From CAZJPD01 sp964547795 (GTDB taxonomy: Bacteria > Pseudomonadota > Alphaproteobacteria > Rickettsiales > Midichloriaceae), in the NCBI GenBank assembly GCA_964547795.1, contig CAZJPD010000008.1:1-31872 (forward strand): 31,872 nucleotides of DNA, read 5' to 3'. Below, one piece after another: positions 15,890 to 24,182 of this stretch. The notes beneath the pieces were generated by a model. The model saw nothing but the letters and a program-made list of their open reading frames with translations, did no database searches and was not told the origin of the DNA. The position numbers and the translations under genes were made by a program. Position 1 is the first letter of the stretch, and each line of letters starts with the position of its first letter.

Positions 15890-16639
15890 TTACAATAACC
15901 CTGAAATTGACATAACTAAGCCTTTTGTTAATTCAGGCTCAGCTTCGTCAAATTTAAGATTTACTTTTTTGGCAACACTTATAATTCTTGTCTGATATTT
16001 CTTCCAATTAGTTTTTTGTTGCCATTCTGACTTTTTATAACTACTAGTACCTTGTTTAAGAAAAGCATCACTGCTCTCTGATACAAAATTACCATCTGCT
16101 TTTTCACTTATCTGTAGATCAGTAACCATAGAATATTTTACAACCTCAACTGCAGCATCAAGTATAGTATTAGCTGCACCACCAATCAACCCACCAACTA
16201 ACGCACCTCTGCCAGAATCAGAAAATGCACCACCTAACATAGCTCCTGCTGCCATACCTTCAAATGTACTACCATAGCCACCAGTTAATATTGAAAGGGG
16301 GTTTTCCAGAGAAGACTTACCTACCTGCAATATGTTTGCTTGTATCATTATGTTGGCTTCCTTTGGATTTCTTACTATTTTATATCCCTTTTCTTCTATT
16401 GCATTTTTTATGCTTGACTCTATATTAAGCCCCCTTTTATCTGTAGTGTTCCTAATTTGTAATAATACTGTTCTTTTACTATCTTCAATTGGATCAAGAA
16501 AAATAGTATCTGACATTTTCGTCTCTGTCTCAAGCTTGCCATGCTTAATTAGCTTTTGAGTTGTCTGGCATCCAGTTAAGCCCAGCACACCACTAAAGAC
16601 TGCGAATATAACCAAATATTTAGATAATTTCCTGATCAT
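15890..16639 (-). CDS. traT: TraT-like complement resistance / surface exclusion lipoprotein
   Basis: TraT proteins are outer-membrane lipoproteins known from F-type plasmids, where they block mating between like cells and confer serum resistance. This 249-residue protein has a signal peptide with lipobox LTGC (lipidated Cys24), 'KMSDTIFLDPIEDSKRTVLL' (near 41-60) and 'GYKIVRNPKEANIMIQANIL'. A glycine-rich hydrophobic stretch follows at about 119-160 (GGYGSTFEGMAAGAMLGGAF...). These match the TraT layout closely. The start is supported by a strong aaggggggat Shine-Dalgarno upstream. No other conjugation gene is in the window, so its role here (host defence or a leftover of a conjugative element) is inference. 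Confidence 0.85.
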   Translation of the reverse strand: MIRKLSKYLVIFAVFSGVLGLTGCQTTQKLIKHGKLETETKMSDTIFLDPIEDSKRTVLLQIRNTTDKRGLNIESSIKNAIEEKGYKIVRNPKEANIMIQANILQVGKSSLENPLSILTGGYGSTFEGMAAGAMLGGAFSDSGRGALVGGLIGGAANTILDAAVEVVKYSMVTDLQISEKADGNFVSESSDAFLKQGTSSYKKSEWQQKTNWKKYQTRIISVAKKVNLKFDEAEPELTKGLVMSISGLL

Positions 16640-16721
16640 TTTTTATCCCCCCTTATTGTTACTTTAGTTATGTTGTCTATAGCATTTTAAGATACAGCAC
16701 AACTCTTAGTTGTCTAGTACA

Positions 16722-17279
16722 TTATATTTTTATCTTTTTCATAACAGTATTATGGTTAGTATAAACACAAATATTTGCTGCTATTTTCATAGCTTTTTGA
16801 GCAGCTTCTTCAAGTTTTACTCCATTTACATCTATTAGTGCCTTAGCAGCTGCCAAAGCATAATTTCCACCAGAGCCAATTGCTGCTAAACCATCTTCGG
16901 GTTCTAACACATCACCATTTCCTGTCAAAATTAGTGTACTGTCCTTATCTGCTACAATAAGCATCGCTTCTAGCCTTCTAAGATATTTATCAAGTCTCCA
17001 ATCTTTTACCAATTCAACAGATGCCCTAATCAAATTGTAAGAATATTTTTCAAGCTTCTCTTCAAGGCGATTAAACAACGTAAATGCATCAGCTGTAGTC
17101 CCTGCAAAGCCAGCTATTATACTATCTTGAGCTAAGGTTCTAATTTTATTTGCAGTGTTTTTTATAATGGTATTCCCTAAACTAACCTGCCCATCTCCAA
17201 TAATAATTACTTCTCTATTGTTTCTTATACTTAAGATTGTTGTTGCATGCCAAATGCATGTTTTACTATCGCTATACAT
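16722..17279 (-). CDS. hslV: ATP-dependent protease peptidase subunit HslV
   Basis: HslV is the proteasome-like peptidase partner of HslU. After a 12-residue propeptide the mature N-terminus begins at Thr13 in 'HATTILSIR', giving the catalytic threonine. Conserved 'IIGDGQVSLGNTIIK', 'IIAGFAGTTADAFTLF', 'LVKDWRLDKYLRRLEAMLIV' and 'AIGSGGNYALAAAKAL' are all present. The 185-residue length is normal for alphaproteobacteria. It is divergent from the small gene at 17355 and separated from hslU by several genes, unlike the common hslVU operon. Confidence 0.95.
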   Translation of the reverse strand: MYSDSKTCIWHATTILSIRNNREVIIIGDGQVSLGNTIIKNTANKIRTLAQDSIIAGFAGTTADAFTLFNRLEEKLEKYSYNLIRASVELVKDWRLDKYLRRLEAMLIVADKDSTLILTGNGDVLEPEDGLAAIGSGGNYALAAAKALIDVNGVKLEEAAQKAMKIAANICVYTNHNTVMKKIKI

Positions 17280-17354
17280 AAATGATATGTTAAAGTCTTC
17301 CTAGTGTAGGCTAATTATCTAAAATAAATTTGTAAACAATTATTGTTTTTTTAT

Positions 17355-17657
17355 ATGGAAAATACTACTAATTTTAAGTTTGAGCAGTTGAATGAAAAAG
17401 TGTCAAATCAACCTGAGGAGGGAGAGTTTCAGGAATGTAATTTTCCAAGATTAAAGAGTGTAAACAGCGAGAAAGGGACATATCTTTTTTATGGAACAGA
17501 TGAGATGAAAAAAGTACAAGCTGATACAGCTTATGAAGCAGTACATAAAGCCAATTTAAAGAATATCAAGAAAATGGTATGTATGGATAATATTTTGGGA
17601 ACAAAAAACATTTTTACCCCCGAAGAGTTAAAGAAGGATAAAACTAAAGTACCATGA
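17355..17657 (+). CDS. Hypothetical protein coupled to gltX
   Basis: A 100-residue, charged, soluble-looking protein starts at ATG 17355 (a TTG four codons earlier is a less likely start). It has no signal peptide or membrane segment. The middle 'GTYLFYGTDEMKKVQADTAY' and 'EAVHKANLKNIKKMVCM' look like a compact alpha/beta unit, but I do not recognise a family. Its TGA overlaps the gltX ATG (atga at 17654-17657), so the two are translationally coupled. That coupling and the gene-like composition are the main reasons to treat it as real. Confidence 0.65.
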   Translation: MENTTNFKFEQLNEKVSNQPEEGEFQECNFPRLKSVNSEKGTYLFYGTDEMKKVQADTAYEAVHKANLKNIKKMVCMDNILGTKNIFTPEELKKDKTKVP

Positions 17658-18988
17658 CAATGATAACAAGATTTGCTCCCAGTCCTACAGGGTTATTACA
17701 TGTAGGAAGTTTGAGAACTGCCCTTATAACGTGGTTTGCCACTAGATCAAAATCTGGCAAGTTTATATTGAGAATAGATGATACGGATCAGGAAAGATCA
17801 AAAAAGGAGTATGTAAATGCAATTAAGAAAGATTTAGCCTGGTGTGGTATAGATTGGGATTTATGTTTTTATCAATCAGATAGGCTAGCGAAGTATAAAA
17901 AAGCAAAGCAGAAACTCATAAAATCGGGAAGGTTATATCCTTGTTATGAAACAGAAGAAGGGTTAGCTTTTAAAAAGAAAAGCTTACTTAGTAGGAATTT
18001 GCCACCTATCTACGATAGGGCATCATTAAATTTAACCTCAAACAAAAAACAAGAACTGGAGAAAAGGGGGGTAAAATCTTACTGGAGGTTTCTATTAACA
18101 GATAAAGAGATAGTTTGGAATGACAAGGTAAGGGGAGAACTGAAATTTTCTGCAAAGAATTTAAGTGATCCTGTTTTGATCAGAACTGATGGCACTTTAA
18201 CGTATAGCTTAGCCTCAGTAGTTGATGATATAGAGTATGGAATTACAGATATTATACGAGGTGAGGATCATATTTCAAATAGTGCAGTTCATATACAGCT
18301 TTTTGAAGCATTGGGAGTAAAACCTCCTGAGTTTACACATATTTCATTACTTAGTACGAAAGAAAAGAAATTATCAAAAAGAGTAGGGGGGTTTAATGTT
18401 AAAGAATTAAAGGAAAAGGGTATTTTATCTTTATCATTAGCAATTTTTCTTTCTAAAATTGGTACTTCAGAGGTAATCGATGCTGAAAAAAGAATACCTG
18501 ATTTGATAAAGGAATTTGAGTTTTCAAAGCTAAATAAAGCTACTGTGCAATATGACTATACAGAATTAGCCATCTTTAATACTAAAGTCATACATTCATT
18601 AGACTATAATGAAGTGAAAGATGAGCTACAGAATTTAGGAATAAATGATATTGATGAAGAGTTTTGGTTATCTGTAAGGGGCAATATTGAACGAATAGAG
18701 GACGTAATGAAGTGGTGGCGTATATGCAAAGAGGATATAAAAACAAAAGTATTGGATAAAGAGCTAATTAAAATAGCAAGAGAGCAATTGCCACAGGAAG
18801 AATTTAATTTTAAGACATGGGATATATGGATGAATAATATAAAAAAAAACACTAGCAAAAGGGGGAAAGAGCTTCTTCTGCCAATTAGAATTGCATTAAC
18901 AGGGGAAGATAAAGGTCCAGAACTAAGGAATTTGCTTCCTATTATAAATAAGGAACTTGTTTTGAAAAGACTAGAGAACAGAATTTAA
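17654..18988 (+). CDS. gltX: Glutamyl-tRNA synthetase
   Basis: This class I synthetase loads glutamate on tRNA-Glu, and in many alphaproteobacteria also on tRNA-Gln for amidation. It has 444 residues. The HIGH-type motif is HVGS at 16-19 after 'RFAPSPTGLL'. The KMSKS-type motif is KLSKR at 239-243. 'RIDDTDQERS' and 'IIRGEDHISN' are diagnostic. Rickettsiales usually carry two gltX copies, so this may be one of a pair; which tRNA it prefers cannot be read from the sequence. An A9 run at 18841-18849 stays in frame. Repeat copy B follows the stop. Confidence 0.95.
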   Translation: MTMITRFAPSPTGLLHVGSLRTALITWFATRSKSGKFILRIDDTDQERSKKEYVNAIKKDLAWCGIDWDLCFYQSDRLAKYKKAKQKLIKSGRLYPCYETEEGLAFKKKSLLSRNLPPIYDRASLNLTSNKKQELEKRGVKSYWRFLLTDKEIVWNDKVRGELKFSAKNLSDPVLIRTDGTLTYSLASVVDDIEYGITDIIRGEDHISNSAVHIQLFEALGVKPPEFTHISLLSTKEKKLSKRVGGFNVKELKEKGILSLSLAIFLSKIGTSEVIDAEKRIPDLIKEFEFSKLNKATVQYDYTELAIFNTKVIHSLDYNEVKDELQNLGINDIDEEFWLSVRGNIERIEDVMKWWRICKEDIKTKVLDKELIKIAREQLPQEEFNFKTWDIWMNNIKKNTSKRGKELLLPIRIALTGEDKGPELRNLLPIINKELVLKRLENRI

Positions 18989-19022
18989 ATTTTTTATCAC
19001 ATAGACTGTATAGTAAATTTAT

Positions 19023-19188
19023 AGCTTATCATACAAAGGTTTGGACATATTATTAATATATTTTCGTCATTGCGAGCCTACTGCTGTAGGCGTGGCAATC
19101 AACCCTCCTGCCCTGTCATTGCGAGCTCACAGAGTGAGTGTGGCAATCCCTGGATCACCACGATCGCTGTTGCGATCTCGTGATGACG
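19023..19188 (+). repeat. Dispersed hairpin repeat, copy B
   Basis: This copy is nearly identical to copy A in both leader (agcttatcatacaaagg) and body. It runs from ttttcgtcattgcgag to ctcgtgatgacg, here an almost perfect inverted pair. Internal hairpins gcctactgctgtaggc and ctcacagagtgag are intact. An apparent ORF over it is just the repeat. It directly abuts the IS110 remnant and lies 34 bases after gltX. Confidence 0.85.
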
Positions 19189-19199
19189 GAATAAAAAAG

Positions 19200-19418
19200 T
19201 TAAAACATCTAATCTTAGTGGTATATGCTATAATTCATAACCCCCTTATTGTCTCTAAAATACATAAAGAGTTAGAAAGGACATTCTTGTAATCCAGAAT
19301 AAACCTTTTAATTCCTTCTAAGTTATTTTTGTATTCCTAGTTCTTTCTGGTTATGCATTGCTACAACAAAATTAAATTTGGCAATATCAATACCTATTGT
19401 CATTTCTTCTAGTGTCAT
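19200..19418 (-). pseudogene. IS110-type transposase, N-terminal remnant
   Basis: From ATG 19418 the minus strand reads MTLEEMTIGIDIAKFNFVVA, the RuvC-like DEDD N-terminus of IS110 transposases, and stops at TAA 19323-19325. A one-base shift restores 'KNNLEGIKRFILDYKNVLSN' and 'SLCILET', matching the next family block. A second shift at the G5 run (minus strand) gives 'GYEL', the usual T-G-GYE motif, before a TAG. The rest of the transposase is missing; repeat copy B begins where the match ends. The 5' 32 bases overlap the 3' end of the BON-domain gene in another frame. Confidence 0.75.
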
Positions 19419-19998
19419 TTTTGACAACAACGTAATTTTTCACTTTAGATGCTCCTCTTATCTCACTTGCTATTTTTAAAGCTTTATCTAATTCTTCTTG
19501 ATTTTCAGCAATACCTAAGAGATACACCACGTTATTATATGAGGTAATTTGATAATTAACTGAGTGTACTCCCTTAGCAACTAAAAATTTTGCTTTTAAT
19601 TGTGTTGTAAGCCACGAATCCTTTGCTGCATTTGCTATATTTTTTTCAGTAACTATAACATCATTCATTATCTCTTTTACCCCCCTTATCAACCATGCAA
19701 CTTTTTCTGCTTGATCTTTGAACTCGATATCTATTACGTAACCTGTCAATAATACCCTACCTTCACACACATTCACAGAAATGTTACTTAATGAATTTTC
19801 TGTGCCGTTTTTAATTAGCCCATGTATAATCTTTGTTACAATAATTTTATCATCAACAACACTACCAAGAGACCTTTTATCTCCTGCAACGGTCACCCCG
19901 GTGACAGCAGTAGTTGCCACTCCTATAACACAGCTACTAAGAGCAAAAGCCAAAGCTAACAAAAACGCAAGAAGAAAACCCCTCCCCAAACTGTACAT
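19387..19998 (-). CDS. BON-domain outer-membrane lipoprotein (DolP/YraP-like)
   Basis: Two BON domains bind phospholipid in DolP-type lipoproteins, which support outer-membrane integrity. From ATG 19998 there is a signal peptide with lipobox ALSSC (Cys23). BON1 is about residues 45-105 and includes 'GRVLLTGYV'. BON2 is about 115-190 and includes 'NNVVYLLGIAENQEELDKAL'. An upstream in-frame ATG at 20037 would put 13 extra residues before the hydrophobic signal, so I prefer 19998. The last residues (NDTRRNDNRY) are encoded by the start of the IS110 remnant in another frame, so the original C-terminus was probably replaced. Both domains look complete. Confidence 0.85.
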   Translation of the reverse strand: MYSLGRGFLLAFLLALAFALSSCVIGVATTAVTGVTVAGDKRSLGSVVDDKIIVTKIIHGLIKNGTENSLSNISVNVCEGRVLLTGYVIDIEFKDQAEKVAWLIRGVKEIMNDVIVTEKNIANAAKDSWLTTQLKAKFLVAKGVHSVNYQITSYNNVVYLLGIAENQEELDKALKIASEIRGASKVKNYVVVKNDTRRNDNRY

Positions 19999-20120
19999 AT
20001 ACACATATATTTCACTTATAGGATTAATTATGAACACTTATGGATAAAATTTCAAGGGAAAACTCAAATCACCACATGCTAACTTATTTTCGGTATTTAG
20101 TATAACATGACCGACTATAT

Positions 20121-20296
20121 AGCTTATCACATAAAGGTGTGGGCATATTATCAATATAATCTTCGTCATTGCGAGCCTGTATAACAGGCGTGACAACCCA
20201 TCTTCAGATAAAAGTATCATTGTTTTTACTGGATTACTACGGTCGCTTTGCTCCCTCGTAATAACAAAGGATGATACCTACTCCCTTGTGATGACG
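20121..20296 (+). repeat. Dispersed hairpin repeat, copy C (diverged)
   Basis: The leader agcttatcacataaaggtg and the body start cttcgtcattgcgagcctg are conserved. The middle is diverged and the tail carries a partial duplication (ctccctcgtaataac then ctcccttgtgatgac). It occupies most of the roughly 340-base space between fliW and the BON gene; I see nothing else there. Confidence 0.75.
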
Positions 20297-20336
20297 AGAA
20301 ATTGTAGAATTTTTGTTTAAATCTTAATTATATATG

Positions 20337-20795
20337 CTATAAAATATGAGTCAAACTATAACTTGAGTTATGTAGTACATATTGAGTAGCTGTTTTTTTA
20401 ATTACATCAACAAAAACAGGGGCTTTAGCATTAACTACTATCTTAAATTTATCATTCACTTTTTTTGTAGAACAAATTAGAACAACGGCTGTGTTTTTTA
20501 TCTCTAACTCCAAGCTACCTATAACATTTTGAATATCTTCAATCTTTATAATTTTATTATTCAAGGCAACCGGCAATATCAAAAAACAAAGTTGCTCGCT
20601 TTCAATAGATTGCAACAACTTAAATGATTTAAGTTTGTCGTTGGGTACAGAGGCTAAACAAAATGTTCTTGCTTCAGGTATACCTATAAGACCTTTTGGA
20701 AAATGAATTTTATGTTGCAGACTAGCTGTTACAGTACCAAATCTATTACGAAAGACTAGTAAATCATGCTCTTTTACTTTTTTTCTATTTAACAT
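20337..20795 (-). CDS. fliW: Flagellar assembly factor FliW
   Basis: FliW binds newly made flagellin and, in bacteria with CsrA, releases or sequesters CsrA to tune flagellin translation. The 152-residue protein shows the family signature 'IHFPKGLIGIPEARTFCLA' near the N-terminus, then 'FKLLQSIESEQLCFLILPV' and a C-terminal 'VVNAKAPVFVDVIKKTATQY'. It is the last gene of the flagellar cluster and starts 19 bases after flgL. It is intact although three genes upstream in the same operon are broken. csrA is not in the window. Confidence 0.85.
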   Translation of the reverse strand: MLNRKKVKEHDLLVFRNRFGTVTASLQHKIHFPKGLIGIPEARTFCLASVPNDKLKSFKLLQSIESEQLCFLILPVALNNKIIKIEDIQNVIGSLELEIKNTAVVLICSTKKVNDKFKIVVNAKAPVFVDVIKKTATQYVLHNSSYSLTHIL

Positions 20796-20814
20796 ATTCT
20801 CACCACATTAATTT

Positions 20815-21708
20815 TTATAAATAATCAACCAATTTTGTTGAAAGGAGTATTTTATTGCTTGTATAGATAGCCTGTAAGTCGCTTGCTATACGTGTTAAAT
20901 CAGTTAAAGTTAATACATTATCTGTCCTTGTTTTTACGTCATACATGTCTACATTTGTTGCTAAAGAAATTTCCTCATGATCTAAATACACCTTGATACT
21001 CTTGCTTTTTGCATCAACTTCTTTTTTACTTACGATGACCTTATCTGTACCTTCTTTGAGCTTGTCAAAAACCTCATCTGTGTTTTGAGTTCCATCCCTT
21101 ATGCCCTTTAGCAAAGTAACTAGATTTTTTATACTTTCATTACCAGCATTAAAATTCAATTCGATCTCTTGTTCATTATAGGTAAATAACACATTGCGTT
21201 TACTTCCTTTGTAGTAATTTGTTGCATCAGAACTTTCTGATAAATCTATAGGTTTAGTGTCTACATCCTCATCTGAAAAAAGGTAAGTACCATCATATTC
21301 AGACCTTTTATTTAATATCACTTCAAAATTACTGAGCATATCCTTTGCAAAGCTTTTTCTTGTTGTTTCTAAATTTTTATTGTTCTCATTTTTTATTGTA
21401 CCATCTAGCTTTTGCCAAGATACCAAACCATCTTGTAAAACACGTAGCAGTTGATCTAATTGTGCTGACATTTCATTGGTTTTATGTAACCCCTCTTTTA
21501 AAATGGCAACATTTTGATGATCTTCTTCTATTACTTGTGCTTGATGTAACAAATTTTTTGTTTCAGAAAACGATAAGTCATAAAAATGTTCATATTGTTT
21601 TGCTGTATCAATCTGTTTTTGGATCTCATCCATGCTAGTTTGCATCTTGCCTACTGCTTCCTTAGTATATTCATTACTTAAAGCATTACTGTTGAAATAT
21701 ACTGCCAT
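20815..21708 (-). CDS. flgL: Flagellar hook-filament junction protein FlgL
   Basis: FlgL joins hook to filament. The 297-residue protein has the flagellin-like N-terminal coiled-coil (through about residue 120, rich in L/Q/E heptads) and the matching C-terminal helix ending 'SDLQAIYTSNKILLSTKLVDYL'. The insert 'RSEYDGTYLFSDEDVDTKP' is a typical FlgL/flagellin turn. It sits immediately after flgK (12 bases), which favours FlgL over flagellin itself. The frame is fully open; there is no sign of decay in this gene. Confidence 0.85.
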   Translation of the reverse strand: MAVYFNSNALSNEYTKEAVGKMQTSMDEIQKQIDTAKQYEHFYDLSFSETKNLLHQAQVIEEDHQNVAILKEGLHKTNEMSAQLDQLLRVLQDGLVSWQKLDGTIKNENNKNLETTRKSFAKDMLSNFEVILNKRSEYDGTYLFSDEDVDTKPIDLSESSDATNYYKGSKRNVLFTYNEQEIELNFNAGNESIKNLVTLLKGIRDGTQNTDEVFDKLKEGTDKVIVSKKEVDAKSKSIKVYLDHEEISLATNVDMYDVKTRTDNVLTLTDLTRIASDLQAIYTSNKILLSTKLVDYL

Positions 21709-21720
21709 GTCTATATCTCC

Positions 21721-23691
21721 CTAATTTACTTGATTTAAAAATTGTCTCCAATACTCATCAAATGCTTGAAAAACTTTCAGTGTGCTTAAATATATCCTTT
21801 CATATTGAGTGATGTTTAATAATTCTTCATCAGTATTAACTCCCGACTGGGAGGCAATTTGTTCGCTGATTCCATCTAATTCTATCTTACTAATGCCTAA
21901 CTTCTGCACAGTTGAGTGATTTTTGTTGTTTAGGGTCAGGAGAGTATGTTATTAGCAAAATGCGACAGGGTATCTGTAAATTTCGTTGCCTTACCTGCAC
22001 CAATAAATTCAAGCTTTTTACTTTTAAGTTGCAACAAACCCTTTAATGTATCCTTATTGTTTTTGCCCACCTCATATTTTGTATTAGAAGTTACACCTAA
22101 TTTAGCAGTAGCTAATTTATTCTCATTAATAACATTTTCAGATACCTTTACTGACATCGCACTATTTGCACCAGATTCTGCATCGTAAAACTGTCCTGTT
22201 GCATGAGTGAATAATTTATTAAATCCAAAAAACTGATTTATTCCCTTTAACTTCCCACTACTATTAGATTCATTAAAAGCCTTTTGATCAGTATTAAGAT
22301 TAGTACTTTCATCAACAATAACAAAGTTGAAACTTGTATTATTAGCTTTCAATCTGAGATATCCTTTCTAACCAGAAGCCACAGCCTTACCATCAGCATC
22401 CACTAATTTAGCTGTTATTTTGTAGTTTGAGTATGGATTAGTATTAAACTTTTGGTTTATGCCTCTATTAATTCTTTAGCGGTCACTTGATCATTCTTTT
22501 TTAGTGAACCCAAATCAAACTCCAGCATAGAAAGTGCTGAACCACTATTTTGTATTACCTTGCTAGTATTTGGATCAAGAAAAGCTATTTTGAATTTTCC
22601 GTCATTCACATAAATCTTGTCATTCCCCTTAAATGTTTCAGCACTAAACATCGACTGAAACCCAGTGCTTGGGACAGCATCAGCATAAACATTATTAGCC
22701 TCATTCACAAAATTATCTGTAAACTGATCCAGATTTTTGACAATGCCTGGTATTAACTGATCTCTTAATTCAAACAATGCCAGCAATTCACCACCTTTTA
22801 AATGATGTACTATCTTATCAGGAACTCCACTTGTAACAATGTCTGTTCTATATTGAGGGTCATCGCTAGCTATGTTTGTATTGACAACGGAAAGTGCAGG
22901 AAATTCAAAATCTTTATCGAGATAATTCTCTAAATTATTTGTATGATCAAATTTAACATTGTATTCGATATCACTCCTTATCAAAGTAACACCATTGCCA
23001 GTTTCTAGTACCAAAGAACTTTGTGTATCATAATGTTGCTTTACATCTACAATTTTGGAAACCTCACGTATTTCATTTACAATCTTGGTCTTTGCATCAT
23101 TATACTGAGCATCATTATCTTTGAGCAATGGTAACTTATCACTAAGAGATTTTAGCGTCTTAAGATGTTCGTTTAATTCATTAACAGATTCCGCAATTTG
23201 TCCATCTACTTCCTGCCTTAATTTTTGTAAATTTTCTGCTAACTTGGATACCTTCTCAGCTACATTTTTGATTGCATCAACTGCATTTGCCATATCTAGA
23301 GAATCATTGCTTGAAAGTTGCAAATCATTCAGGCTGTTGAAAAAAGATTGTAAAGCTCCCGATAAATTAGGACTTAAATTAATGCCTTTATTTCCATCAT
23401 GGTAAAGTTTTGGAGTGCCAAAAAGATCAATAATTCTCTCTAGGTAGCTGTTTTGTAGTACAAGGTTGGAGTGTTCGAAATTCTTCTGGTATTCAGCTTT
23501 TAGCAACATTCATTTACGACAAGGTCAATGCTTTCTATCTTAGCACCAACTTGTGGGTCTGAGATAAGGTTTGCATTCTGCCTGATATAATTTGGATCAT
23601 TGGCATTTACTATATTTTTCTGAGCTGTACCTATTAACTGCTCGTGATTTTTAATAGCAGATGCTGTAATTTCAAGTATTCTATCGCTCAT
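21721..23691 (-). pseudogene. flgK: Flagellar hook-associated protein FlgK, disrupted
   Basis: Pieces in shifting frames reassemble into one FlgK-like protein of about 658 codons. The N-terminus 'MSDRILEITASAIKNHEQLI' and 'TAQKNIVNANDPNYIRQN' is the rod/hook family motif. The C-terminus 'SQSGVNTDEELLNITQYERI' is the FlgK end. Disruptions are a frameshift near 23500-23510, a frameshift near 22457-22462, a TAG at 22368-22370 (between 'VASG' and 'KGYLRL'), and a frameshift near 21934-21940. Each frameshift equals one missing base, and the total length is consistent with three such losses. None is in a long homopolymer. The product would stop after 63 residues. Confidence 0.88.
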
Positions 23692-23702
23692 ATTTCCTCT
23701 CT

Positions 23703-24182
23703 TCAGACCTCTGTATTAAAAAGCACGCATTTACTGGTTTTATTTCCACCATCCCTATTGCCATTTTTAGAGTAATTTTTATGTTTAGTCTCATTCTTTA
23801 CTGCAATGTTTTTTATTATTTCCATGGTCTTATCACTGACATACTGTGCTTTTTTTATATTATTCATGTTTCTACTAGAAGTAGATAGCAAATTTTGTAC
23901 CAACTTTTTTATATCCTCTATTTTTTGAGTATCTTCTTGTTTACCGGGGACATAATTTTCTAAAATCTTCTCTCTGTGTTTTTCAAAAAAATTTACCAAC
24001 CCTACCTTATCCTGAATCAACTTCGTTGCTTCAGAATATTTTTTTTGATTTATTAATCTCTCTTCTTCACTAATTATCCCATTTAACCTACTCAAAGCTT
24101 TAGTAATGAGCTCGTGGTCAATTATGTCTTCTGAATTTGTAGACTTTTTATCCCTATGTTCTTCAATCTTATCTTCCACCAT
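23703..24182 (-). CDS. Putative flagellar export chaperone (FlgN-like)
   Basis: A 159-residue, highly charged, helical protein lies between flgJ and flgK, the usual place of the FlgK/FlgL chaperone FlgN. The middle part 'ALSRLNGIISEEERLINQKK' followed by 'LIQDKVGLVNFFEKHREKIL' has the helix-turn-helix spacing seen in FlgN proteins (an 'EE..L..' helix then a long coiled-coil). Sequence similarity is weak, so the role is inferred from position and helical pattern. It overlaps the restored end of flgJ by 14 bases and ends 11 bases before flgK. The frame is intact. Confidence 0.5.
   Translation of the reverse strand: MVEDKIEEHRDKKSTNSEDIIDHELITKALSRLNGIISEEERLINQKKYSEATKLIQDKVGLVNFFEKHREKILENYVPGKQEDTQKIEDIKKLVQNLLSTSSRNMNNIKKAQYVSDKTMEIIKNIAVKNETKHKNYSKNGNRDGGNKTSKCVLFNTEV

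Noticed and set aside
16699..16713. acaact-ctt-agttgt hairpin after hslV
   Set aside because: Six-base stem without a T-tract; could be a weak terminator but not supportable.
19041..19292. An 83-codon open frame downstream of gltX
   Set aside because: It is a read-through of repeat copy B into the IS110 remnant on the wrong strand; no family, no ribosome binding site.
20038..20220. A 60-codon minus-strand frame over repeat copy C
   Set aside because: Composed mostly of repeat sequence; not gene-like.
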